From Hybos culiciformis (Eukaryota > Arthropoda > Insecta > Diptera > Hybotidae): 64,000 bases of DNA. A model generated the notes under the pieces. That model did not search any database. It had not been told where the DNA came from and saw only the letters and a program-made list of their open reading frames with translations. The number at the start of each line of letters is the position of its first letter. Positions within the stretch are counted from its first letter, which is position 1. The position numbers were made by a program, and so were the translations under genes. Shown here in pieces: positions 43,601 to 55,699 of the stretch. The stretch is taken from positions 21,286,043-21,350,042 of the forward strand of contig OZ023274.1 in NCBI GenBank assembly GCA_964007475.1, read 5' to 3'.

Positions 43601-44919
43601 TGGAACAGGATTTCGAATATTTTGTCTTATCCACTTAGTACTGTACGAGATACTTCAAATTATTTTATTATTTTTATATGAAGGAAAAATTCGATAGTCA
43701 CAATCAATTATTATCATCACATTGCGAAAACAAAGGTTTTTAGATTTTAAAATTAATTTATAATTTTGAGTGAATAATAAAACTGAAATTTTCAGCCATA
43801 CCTTCAAAACATTTCTTATAAAAATACATACAATCATAAAATTCAATAAATTGAAAATACTTAAAATAGCTTTGCCATTTAACAAATGAAATGGAATTTA
43901 AAAGATATTGTTAGAAAGAACTTTTTTTGGTCCATAAGATTAGTGTGTATAAAACATATAATAAGTGTGATAATTTAACGTAAAAAATAAAAAAGGGTGC
44001 CGGGTGATGAAAATCAAGCATCCCATGAAATTGTTTCCTTTTTTCATCTTCCTCATTCTCAAGATAAAAAAATGCGTCTAAAAGGTTATTTGTTGTGTTT
44101 TTAAGTTTGTAATCGATTTTGAAAAAAAAAAAAAAAAGGATATGGGTTATAAAAATAAATGTTCTGTAATTTTATTGTTTGGTAATAGGATTTATCTTTT
44201 TTGCGAAAACAAAAAAAAATTCATATTACAACTGAAAATTATTAGAATTTAGATAAATATATTACTTATACTTACTCATATGTACTATACTTATATATAA
44301 AGTATATTTAAAGAAAATGACAAATAATTTTATATGAAGACATTTTTATAGAATTTTTTTTGATGATTTTATTTTTGTTGTTATCACTGAGATATCACAT
44401 ATCCCATTTATCCTTAATTTTTTTGGTTTTTTTCTTTTTGGATATGAGGTTAAATATTTTATCTGTCTGATGATATAATTTGTTATTTTATATTTATAAG
44501 AAGTATATGTGGGCATTTTTATTACTTGTGATTGGGTATAAATATTTAATTTGTGGGTTAAATAGTTTAAATTTAATAAATAATGTAACACTTAGAGGAA
44601 TTTAACTATAAAATAACTATTTAACTAATATAATATTGAAACTTTTAGTTATTGATATAATTAATTTGTTGCTATTTGGGCGTGATTTAATATAGAAGAA
44701 GATGAGTAAATTATGGGTTTTGAAACTTTATTGTAGATTTAAAATTTTTGTTAAATAATATCAGAGATAAAGTACAAGATCTCCCTTTGTATACTAAAAT
44801 TTTCCCCTGAGGACAGCCACGAAAATATCAAAGATTTATTAAACATCTTCTTGAAAGTTGAATGCTTTATATTTTTTTTTGAAAAAAATGGTTTGTTGAT
44901 GTGCACTTGAGTATAAAAT
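40655..44919 (+). other. Probable intron 1 of the second gene, first part
   Basis: AT-rich with stop-dense frames. One strong hairpin is at 42945-42975: TTTTTTGGAGG and CCTCCAAAAAA around ACTCGAAC. No exon or repeat could otherwise be supported. Confidence 0.4.
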
Positions 44920-45665
44920 TTAATGTACGTATCAGTTTGTCAATTTTTTCTCTTCACAACTCCGGTGAGACTTGTATTGTTGCATTGTTTAGATATAGCT
45001 AAGGCTTTTGATCGAGTGTGGCACTCGGCCCTGATTTCTAAAGTTATATCAATGGGTTTTGGATCAGCCTTTGTCTATTGGATTAACAATTTTTTGTCTG
45101 GCCGTTCTAATCGTGTTGTTGTGGGATGGGTACCAGTCAGCGGCAGCTCGTACATAGGTGCTGCGACACTGCAGCACCCTCAAGAAATTTGAAAAAATTG
45201 AACTCATTAATAAAATTTTTTGTTAGCTCTGAATTTTTCTTACTTTAAAATTATTTTTAAATGAAATATAGCAATTGCTGTAACATTTTATAAACAAGAA
45301 TAGCCTACTTTCAGGCTTACAGAAAATCTAATTATTTTTGTTGTTATCAGAGAAGGGCTATTAGATTGATAAACAATCACCAAACCACCAGCTCTTTAAC
45401 ATTTATCTCCGTCGCAATGTAGGTACACTTTCCATTTTTTGTACTTCCTCTACTTCAAGAATTTTTATGTCAAACACATACCGCTTCAACCTCACACCCA
45501 TACTCCGTCAAAATTCCCAGATGAGATTGAACGAGCTTCGGAGATTCGTTTTTACTTCGCACCTCGAGAATGTGGAATGCTCTCCCAACAAAATTGTTCC
45601 CGACAGCTGGCTGGCGTTTTATTTACGCAGCTGGCGGCGTTTTACCTCCTAAGTGTCCCACTTTT
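44920..45665 (+). mobile_element. Degenerate jockey/CR1-like LINE relic
   Basis: At about 44983-45120 the frame reads LDIAKAFDRVWHSALISKVI then GFGSAFVYWINNFLSGRSNR, the reverse transcriptase region with its first catalytic aspartate (AFD). After a deletion, 45350-45640 gives the C-terminal end in shifting frames: RRAIRLINNHQTTSSLTF, HPYSVKIPR and SRMWNALPTK, typical of the last 80 residues of these LINEs. Sense strand relative to the host gene. Frameshifts and large deletions make it inactive. No poly-A tail was located with certainty. Confidence 0.8.
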
Positions 45666-45712
45666 TTTTTCTCCATTATCAAATTCATACTTCTTTAAGT
45701 ATCCCACATAGT

Positions 45713-46371
45713 AAACTGACCATATTTGTCGACCATATAAATCGGAACATTTTTAGTTATTGGCAAATATCTCGTAAACGGTGCGTTTTAGAGCATTTTT
45801 GAGGTTTTTCCAACCTTCGGTGACCATCAATCGAGCTTTTAATTACCTATTCAAAAAGCACTAGAACCAAAAAGCATGTATATAAAGAGGAATCAGTCCC
45901 ATACAAAAAAAAGAATTAAAACAGTGAAACAAAAAATCCATATCACAACCCCATGAGCTTTTTTTTTTGAGAATTCCACTCTCACAAATGCTTTTAAAAG
46001 TTCAAAAATAACAACAGTTCTATACAATTTTTAAAGTTTTAAAAGCTTTTGTGAGAGTGGAATTCTCAAAAAAAAAAAAAACTAGCAAAGGGTTACTGAG
46101 ATATTGAATTTTGAAAATATAAACAAGTATTATTTTTATTTATTTTTTTTTTATTTATTTATTTTTCAAAATTCAATATCTCAGTAACCCTTTGATAGTT
46201 TTTTAAGTTCCAGTGCTTTTTGAATAGGTAATTAAAAGTTAGATTGATGGTCACCGAAGGTTGGAAAAACCTCAAAAATGCTGTAAAACGCTGCGTTTTC
46301 GAGATATTTACGAATAACTAAAAATGTCCCTAATTTGTCCCGCATTAAGCGGGACAAATATGGTGAGTTTT
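45713..46371. mobile_element. Nested fold-back element related to the P-like composite
   Basis: Ends AAACTGACCATATTTGTC and, inverted, AAAACTCACCATATTTGTC, flanked by CACATAGT (45705-45712) and CACCTAGT (46372-46379), 7 of 8 matching. Three inverted pairs are stacked inside: the outer arms (TTTTTAGTTATTGGCAAATATCTCG and partner), GAGAATTCCACTCTCAC (about 45969) with its partner at 46043-46060, and GGTTACTGAGATATTGAATT (46092) with its partner ending about 46191. The phrase AGTCCCATACAAAAAA near 45894 also occurs at the end of the P-like composite. Non-coding. Confidence 0.75.
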
Positions 46372-46379
46372 CACCTAGT

Positions 46380-49300
46380 GATTTGCTAACTTTAATAAAA
46401 AAAAAAAGACCGAGACATAAACTTATTTTACGTGACAAAACAATTTCTAATAATTCTTTAATCATAACCAATGACATCTTTATTTAAAAGACTGAACAAT
46501 GAAATTGTTGACAGTCAGAATGGATAGAAAATATAAAAAGTAAGCAACAAAAAGGTCACACCAGATTCAAATAAACAAAGTTTTATTTTCTATTTTTTCA
46601 TATAAAAATAAATGGAAAACAAATATGTTATTTGTATGTGGAACGAAAAATTTGTAACGGACTGTACTGAAAAAAAAATTTTGAAAAGGAGTTCCCCTAA
46701 TTTTCCTTTTTTTTTTTTACTCAAAAATTATTTTTTTTATTTACAATTATTTTCTTGCATTTTTCTTATTTTTTTGATAAAATATTCCACTGTTTTCTTT
46801 TCTTTTTTTTTATTATAGAGGCCAAGCCTCTAATTTATCCCGAAAATCGAAAATATAGTTTTTTTTTTAACCTAAATAGGTTTTTTTTAATTAAAAAAAA
46901 AATTATTTTTTAGGATAATATTTTTTGTATATACTTTACAGAACATAATAAAAATTTTTGGTTAGATTTTGGTTAGATTTTGGTTAGAAATTTAATGCAT
47001 ATACAAATCAAATCTTCAGTATTTTAGATACAGATGTCATTGTCATAACTTAACTTTAACAACTAATACATTTTTCGTTGCCTGATTTCATATTTTCCAA
47101 TGTTTTTTTAAAAAATATAAAAATCACCGGTTGCTTATGCGTTTTGCTTATGAAAATGTTGTTTTTCACAAGGGATTAGACCTGGCACTCCGAAAAATGT
47201 GGAATCCAAGAAGCACATAATTTTAGTTCAAAATAGTTATTTATGAAAACTTGAAGAAAGAAACAATTAAATTATGAAGTTGTCAAAATTTATAATATTT
47301 GATAGTCATAATGTAGTTTACGATTGAAACGGTTGAATTTAACAAGTCCAAAAAGAGTTAAACAAAACATTTTTTTCCACCGAACGAAAAGAAAAAAATA
47401 ATTATTTTTATGTAATGGCCATTGAAAATTTTGTATTCTTGTCTGAGTAGTATATAGACGTCGTGGTTTAAAATTAATTATAACATTTGATGACTTAAAA
47501 CGTGAGGCGCAGTATGGAGTTTTAATCTAGCCTATACCCATCCTTATATCCTCATAATAAAATGCGTTCCACGTTTTAAGTCATAATACGTTTCCTATTT
47601 TTTTTTTTATATTTTTATAAAATTTAATAGAAAAAAAATAGCTTTTAGACTGTGTCATTCCCGAAAGAAAGTTAAGTAATATTAAATTTTTGTTCGTTCA
47701 AGAAAAGTTTCACTTGCAAACCGTGAATCCCAACGAAAAACTTCTTATGTGAAAACGGCCTGTCATATGGTATATTTACAACATATTTGTATTATACTCT
47801 TCTCACCTCAACAATCGAAACTTTTCATTCAGAATATCGATTACTAAAATTTCTAAAATAATTCTGTAAAATCTAAATTATATCTGCAGTAAAATGGAAT
47901 AATATTTTTGATTGTGCGATTTTTGTTCTTGAGACTTAAGAAAGATGGAAAAAAAATATTTTCCATGAACAATTAAATTCCATTGAACGTAGCCAGCTTG
48001 ACAATGACAGACCGTTTTAATTAAATACTTTTTATTTTTTATTTTTCAACTTATTAATTTCTTTGATGTGAAATTGAAAATTAGCATAATATTTTAAAAC
48101 CAAAAAAAATGACTTCTTATTTCTATGGTTAACCATTAATTTTTCAAGAATGGAATAAGTGTAATATCCTTTTTCTGTTCTTTTTTTTCTAAGTTAAAAA
48201 ATCATAATGTTAACCATAATCATTTAATTAAAGAATACTTAAAGACATGATGATGGTTAAAAATAAGAATAAGGGTAGCATAAACATTTTTTTTTGCTGT
48301 TATTGTAGTAAATATCTTTTTATTGCTAAAAGGAAAGAATAATTTTGTACACCCAAGAAGAAATGATTCTTTTCCTTCTAGGCTCATAATATTTATATGA
48401 TGTAAATGTCAATTTAGGAATATTTGTTAATAAATTGGTTTTAGAAATAAGATAAACAAAATAATTGTTAAAACGGAAATTGACTTTTTTAGATTATTGT
48501 GTTCATTTTTCAGTTGTACTTATGGTCTTCTGTAATATGTTTGTCGAAAAAATAAAATTTAAGCCTTACCTTTAGAAGTTTACATTTATAAGTTTTTCAC
48601 CATTTCGATTACATTGAATACCTTCTATCTCCCGTCACAAATTAAAAAATGTTAAAAACAAAACAAATAATAAAAAAAAATATGATTAAGTAATTTGCTG
48701 CAATGAATACAAATTTTTTTTAGAATAAACTTTTTTCTAGTTCTTTTATAGTTATAAAATTTTTCAGTTTCTTCGTTCTCCTATGAAATTATCAAAAAGG
48801 CTTATAGGTGGTATTAGAATATCGTAATCGATGTGTAAAGCTGCTTTGTGGTAACTTTTAGATGTACATATGTTCTGTGGAATTTTTCGCTTGATTTGTT
48901 TAATACATTGTGCGAATGAGGCGGTGAATTGAGAACTTGACTCAAGGAAAAAGTATTAAAGTCCTGAAAAAAAGTTTAACCTGTCATTTGTTTAGCAGAA
49001 AAAGAATTTAATAATTTAAGCCGTACATTTGAAAAAAGTTACATTTTATCTTCCATTAAGTAACCTTAATAGTTATAAAATATAAATGTATGATGACACG
49101 TGATGAATAAAATGCAGCTGATTAAAATTACATTTTTGGTCTTTATATTAAAAATGTATCTTATATAAGAAAAGAAAATTATGATTAAATGTTAAATTAT
49201 ATAAAAAGTAATAAGGTGAAATATTTATCTTAGAGTTAAAATAAAAACGTCACATTTTTTATATGGTTCTTAGAAAGTTTTTGACGTAATTAAAATAATA

Positions 49301-51836
49301 CCAAAAACTAATATATCAACAATAACTAAGTATAAACACCCAGCAATAACTTATTGAGAAACTTAATATTTTTTATAAAAGTTTTAGAAACAAACTTCTG
49401 AAATAGATTATAAATACTATTTTTCATTCGTTTCGGGCTTTGTATGAAAAAGTATTATGAACAGTGAAAATTAATTAGATGGTGGTTTGTTCAACCAAGG
49501 CATTTATGCGCAAGTTCGATACAAAATATTTGATTGCAAAACGGATATAACTAAAATTAAATGCTTTTCAAATTGCCCTTTGTTTTTTAAGTTTTAAAAT
49601 TAAATTTGGCATGAAATGTTTATTTTATTTATTTTTTTTTTATTTAAAACATAAAAAAAACATAAATTTTAATTCCTTGTTATGTATGTTTGGGGGTGAA
49701 AAAGAAAGTTTAAAATATTTTTTTTGCCAAAGAAATTAAAGTTGGAACAAATTTTAAATTTATAAACACCTCAATTGATTTTTGTGGAAAGCTGTTTTTG
49801 GAAATTTTGCGCGTATAGTCATTTGAGAGCCTCGGTCACAATCTATTTAAGCTGTTATTTTATAATTTCGTTATTTTCGATATCTTAATAATATCAGTCT
49901 GATAGCCAGATTTATCTCTAAACTTCGAACAAATATTTTATGATTTTATGGCTCACGAACTATAATAAACTCATAAATCATTGGCTCTTATTCTCAAGAA
50001 ATTTTTTTTTTGCAAAAATGAATATTGCATTTTTTTTTCATTTTTCTCATTTCATTCTTTGATGATTTATTATTTGATTTTATTTGTATAAAGTCATAAT
50101 ATTTTATTAAAAATGTGTGTAACAAGATGTTTTATGCTGATTTTTACACATGGCTAGTTCTAAGTTTTAAGATCTGACATTATATGTACAACATATACAC
50201 AATGTATAATACATATATGTATTGTAATATTAGCCTTTTTATTCAGACACAGGAAAAGTTTATGTATATTTTTTTTATATTAAACATATTAAAATAAAAT
50301 ATGCAATAAAAATAATTGTTAGGTATTTGGCAAAAAAAAAAAAAAATTAAACGGTTTGGAATTCTATTTTGAAATTTTTTTTGTAAGTGTTCGTTGAATA
50401 AATATTAAATTGGTTTATAAAAATGATTTCGATTAATAATAGAATTTTTTTATCGGATTTTAAGAATCTATTATTTTAATTCATACGAAATACCCACAAT
50501 ATAATTATGGATTTTTTTTACAATTTTACATCTTCAGTGTTTTAAATTATTTCTTATTAAATAATGAGAAAGGGACTTCACTTAATACATTATGTTCAAT
50601 TATCTTTCCGACTAATTCATGATTGTGAAGTTATAATTATAGTTTTCTATTTGGGAGAAAACTATACATCGAAATAGAATAATATTCCTTTATAGTAAAC
50701 ACGATTAGGTTTAAAAGTAACTACTTATTAATTGAAACTGACCAAATTCTCACCAAATTGTATTTTTTTACTAATTCGTCTAATTTTTAAATGAATCTAA
50801 TCTGTACTCAGTATTCTAGTTTTTTTTGCATTCTTCCTTTTATTTTATTTGTCTATCGTTTCCTTCACAATATCTAAACTAAATGATGTTTGCAAACCGC
50901 AGATTCAATATCTATTAGATGCTAAATATTGCTTTCAATTTTGTATCTGATTTTTACAATTAGCTTAAACTATCATTATCGTGTTGTTATGTAAAATGTT
51001 TCTATAATTTTTTTGGTTCAAATTTATATCAAAAATATTTTTTTTTATTTTTTGTGTTATTTGTGTGGTCATTTGCAGTCTTTAAAAATGTTGTTGAATA
51101 ATTTGACATTCAGTGGTTAATTACCACTTTCCATATATTTTCTAAAAATTTGTTCTGTAATTCACGCTGTTAAGTTGCATAAATTCTGCCAATCATCACC
51201 AAATATGAAAAGAAAAAATATCATATTTCTCATTTCATATTGAATTTATACAACACATATCCTATCCTACGCTCATGTGACATACATAAATTGAAAGGGA
51301 TATAAAATGCAAAAATTTTTGAAATTTATATGGGATTTGAAATGAAAATCTTTTTTTTGATAACAATTTTAATTTTAAAGATAAAATTTAGAAACATTTA
51401 TTTATATTTAAAATGTATATATATTGTGTTGTGCACGGTATAGTTGGGATAAAAATTACAAAATAACATATATAGAACTCAGCATAAGTGTACTCTGTAA
51501 CATCAGGGATCATTTATCTTATAGAGGAGCGAAGACTAAAATGAAAAAAAAACCATATATGTATTTCTCTAATATTGAAATGTTAATGTTCTAAACTAAA
51601 AAAAAATGGGTTTTTAAAATGTTTTGTGTAGAATTTGATAAGATATTTTTTTAAATCCAAAACCAGAAGCACTTCAATTTAGTGTTATTTTTTTTAATGT
51701 TAAAAATATTTTTTTTATTTTTCAAACATGTTGACATGTTCAGAGTACATGTGGAATATAAATTTGAAATTGCCATCCTTCACCTGGATCATTTTATTAA
51801 TTTTTCCTGATAAAAAATATAATTAAAAATTCAAAT
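46380..51836 (+). other. Intron continuation, AT-rich, few features
   Basis: A small triplicated TTTTGGTTAGA word occurs at about 46957-46992 and a hairpin AGAGGCCAAGCCTCT at 46818. A 95-bp inverted-repeat element lies at 47490-47584. No exon was found. Confidence 0.4.
47490..47584. mobile_element. 95-bp terminal-inverted-repeat MITE
   Basis: The ends ATGACTTAAAACGTG pair exactly with CACGTTTTAAGTCAT at the right, with weaker pairing further in. The interior is non-coding. No convincing target duplication. Confidence 0.6.
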
Positions 51837-52241
51837 CGTCCTCTCAGATCAGAACTATTTTAAGTCCATTTTTTTCAAAAACGGTTTTATTTACTTATTA
51901 GCTAGTCAGTACGGTTTCTGATGTGTGTGCAAAAACACTTTTTTGTTTAAATTGTTTTTCGTGTTCAAAACATAGGTAAGTACAAAATAATCCTATGCCC
52001 AACATATTTTTTTTTTACCGGAAAAATCATTGTATGTCCACTTATTTGAAATTTAATTAGTTCTGAAACAGGGTATTTCACCCATTGTCCCTCTCAAAAT
52101 GATTGAAAAATGATATAATTGTAGAATAAACTTTTTGGCATACATCACTTTCTTAAACAAAGAAACAGTTTTTAATCTTAAAATAGCTCTCCTGTAAAAT
52201 TTTAAATTTTGGACTTAGAATAGTTCTGATCTGAGGGGACG
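51837..52241. mobile_element. MITE with 28-bp inverted ends
   Basis: Left CGTCCTCTCAGATCAGAAC continuing TATTTTAAGTCCA; right, inverted, CGTCCCCTCAGATCAGAAC continuing TATTCTAAGTCCA. The interior of about 350 bp is AT-rich and non-coding. Target duplication not clear. Confidence 0.7.
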
Positions 52242-55200
52242 ATATTTTCTTTTTAATTTTTTTTTTTTTACTTCGGTATTACAGTGATACTAGTAAGTCT
52301 CCGTTTTTGGTATTCTTTTTTCACTTCAGTTTACAAAGACTCCTCCATCGGAAAATTTTAAGTAAATCAAATTTCTAATATTTGTTTTTGGAACACAATC
52401 AGAAGTATCAAACCCCATCGAGTCTGAAAAAAGAGAATTAACATTTTTTTTAAATTTAGCTTTTTAAATGTTTGCGCAATTCCTTGGAAATCTTAGCTCT
52501 TCAACACTGTAATAATATTGTATGAAATTAGAGACTTATTTTTATCATATATCATAACCAACTTTAACAGAATTGGAATAATCAAACGTAATTGTCTTAG
52601 AAATTGCATAATGCTGTAAAAAAAGTAAGTATCTAATATTTAACGTCAATGTAATAATAATATATTTTTATATTTTATACTTCCAATCATTTTTATATTA
52701 AAGTTAAATTAGATATCGATTATTAAATCGTAAACACTTCTTAGTTCATTTGGATAAGAATATAATATTATTAGCTTTGAATGTGTGTCTGTCAAAAGTA
52801 AAATGGGATAGTGTGCTTTTCCAAAGGGAATGCGAAGTCTCAGTAAATAAATTCTTTTTAAACTAGAAATAAAAAATGTTATTGAGCTTCAAATTTATTG
52901 AATTGATTGAATTGACGATTAAATGTTGTATTTATTTGCCCTCCATGACCCAAATTGGTATTTGGCTTCCTTATTTATCCCATCCCTGAATAACTTTATT
53001 CAATTGTAATTTGAACTTACATTTTTAACCTGTTACATTTTTAAGCTAAGCTTCGAAAGTCAAAAGATGAAAGTGATGCCACACACCAAGAAAACTAGAA
53101 TAATATGTATAGGTATACATAATTTGCAACAAGCTTAGATAATATGTCAGCGTTTATTAAATTCTACAATCCTAGATAAAATCACTTAATTTAAACCAAG
53201 CCAAGACTTTATTTCTATAGATTTCGGCATTATTAGGTCAGCAAATGTGTAGTTTTCAACTGTATAAAAGAATTAAAGCTTTTATGGTGTTGTTTACTTG
53301 AAATTTTCTTCTTCTTATATTAAAATTTAAATTTTTTTCAGCCGATGATATTACACATTACTAATATTTGATTTACATATGCTTAAAATTGCAAAGATTA
53401 ATCTGTGAACTAAATCGCAGAAGACAGTTCACTTTGGTTGGGATATAAAATTCAAATGATGTTAAATTTTTTTTTTTTTATATTTTTGTTAAATGTTAAG
53501 CTTTTTTCCCTTTATTTTTTTTATTAGGGTGTGAAATTGCTAATTCGATGATAAAGGTTTTACTTCTGTTTTATAAATTTTATGATGATGACTTGATTTT
53601 TATGAAATTATTTTATAAGTTTGTAATTTTCTTTTTCCACCTCAATTTTTAGGGGATAAAATAAAATAAGAAGCAAACGCGAGTAAAAAACTTATGAATT
53701 TGATGCGTTGGCTGTGATATATATGCGGTCAATAATCAGTGTAGATAGGTACTATGTTATTGAATATTAAGTTCTCTTAAATTTCTTTAATTTTTATTAC
53801 ACAATTTTGATTTGGTGTAAATGGTGCAATTAGTAGAAAATAATATAAATATTCTTTACCTTTGAAATTTAAATTTACAAGACAAATATATTAATTTATT
53901 AGAATCAAAAGAATTACTCATAGCATAGCGTGGACAAACATTTTAGCGTGGACAAACTTTAGGTTTGTAGACTTTGCACTTTGCATCTAGATACCTTCGA
54001 ATTCGAAATACGGCGATATTTACTATAATCAATATAAAGTCTGTGAATTATCTTTAACACCATACTAAATAATTTCAAATGCTCATTTAACAAATTATTA
54101 TACTTTTTTCTTCTAGTTTTTGGTCAGACATAACTTAAAAATTTATCCTGTATTGATATAAATTTCTTATATTATGGTTCATTTTTGGGACAAACAAAAA
54201 AAAGTTTTCAAAACATAAACAATATATTGTACCAGAGTTGTCATTTCTATGAAATACACGTTACAATATTGCTATTTTAAAAATGAAAAGAATCACAAAA
54301 AAAAAAAAAAAATGAAAATAAATAATAGCAATGAATTGGTTTGGGGTTCTATTTCTTCAAAGATAAATATTTTTTGTTAAAAAATAAAAAAAATAAAATA
54401 AAATAGAATAAAAAATGGAATAAATTCCAAAGTGAACAATTGGGATGGGATTTAACGTCTAATAAAAAATATATTTTATTTTTTTATTAAAAATTTAAGG
54501 GCAGGGTAGGTTATAAAATTCCTCTTGATGAAAATAAAGAAATGAAAATTTACATAAGAAAAAAAAAAATTATTTTTTTTTGTTTGTGAGAGATTTCTTG
54601 AATCTGATATCTTAAAGGTCAGTTAATTAAAAATTAAATTAAATTTTACAGTATTATTGAATGAGTATTTAATTTAAAGTAGGGTCAAAGAAAAATAAAA
54701 TTTTGTTTTGGGGCGGAAGTGTTAAAATGATAAAAAAAAAAATAAATAAATAAAACGTAACAAAATCAGTTTGTTAAGTTTTTTCGAAATTTCATATAAA
54801 ATTTAGGACAAAAAAATGACATAAAATTATTTAATTATTTCTATGCTTAGTAGAGAAGTTTTTTTTCAAATTTCGTTTATAAATATTTCCACTATCAAAT
54901 TTAATATCAAACTTAAATTAAGTAGGTACTATTAATTCAGAAAAATTACAAAAAAATCTTTTCAGACCCAATGATCGTAATCAATATCTAGTCTCTATAC
55001 ATTGTATATAGTTAAAATAACAATATTGAGATTTTATTTAATCAGGATTTTATACAAATCAGGGCTTTCATAAAATAGGGATTTTAAAACTGTCGATTTG
55101 AAAATATCGTAATTTTAGTTAACATAAAATTATGTTAACATGTATTCTTTACCTTAATATTAAGTCTACATATAATTAAATTAAATGACAAATTTTTAGT

Positions 55201-55274
55201 AGCATAAATGTGTCTTTTATTAAAATATACTTCTGGCTTTCTGGGTTTAAAAGCTAAGTAAGTCTAACGACGAT
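52242..55274 (+). other. Intron continuation, no gene seen
   Basis: AT-rich. A direct duplication TAGCGTGGACAAAC occurs at about 53926 and 53943. Nothing else could be supported. Confidence 0.4.
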
Positions 55275-55695
55275 GAAATATATTTATTTATTTATTTATT
55301 TATTTAGCTTAAATCAAGCTCATATACAATTAATTAAATTTAAGTAACTAATTAAATTTAAGTAACAATGACGTAAATACAAAATACAAAATACAAAATG
55401 AATATAAAACAAAATGAATATAAAACAAAATGAATATAAAACAAAATTAATATAAAACAAAATGAATATAAAACAAAATACACTACGCAATGACCAAACC
55501 AAGCTGACAACACTAAAAAACAAATAGATTACGGCTCAACTCAACGCATATACAATCTCTTCTTTAAACAGTCCTTACCGAGATTCAGATCGAACTGAGC
55601 GTCACAAGAGTTCACCTCTCTCATCATTCTTGAAATTGGCTCAAATGATCCATAAACTGTACGATGAAAGTCCAAATTAAACAGTATATTTGCTT
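55275..55695 (-). mobile_element. 5'-truncated LINE with repeat-type 3' UTR and (TAAA)n tail
   Basis: On the minus strand, 55679-55541 is open and ends in TGA: NLDFHRTVYGSFEPISRMMR then EVNSCDAQFDLNLGKDCLKK and RLYMR, the C-terminal end of an insect non-LTR retrotransposon ORF2. It is followed by about 45 bp, then five or more copies of a 16-bp unit (ATATTCATTTTGTTTT on the minus strand, 55490-55385), then AT-rich sequence, and a TAAA microsatellite tail at 55307-55280. That order fits a 5'-truncated insertion antisense to the host gene. Confidence 0.8.
55385..55490 (-). repeat. 16-bp tandem repeat in the LINE 3' UTR
   Basis: Plus-strand unit AAAACAAAATGAATAT repeated about five to six times with one G-to-T variant, preceded by three AAAATAC/AAAATACA words. 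Confidence 0.85.
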
Positions 55696-55699
55696 AGAG

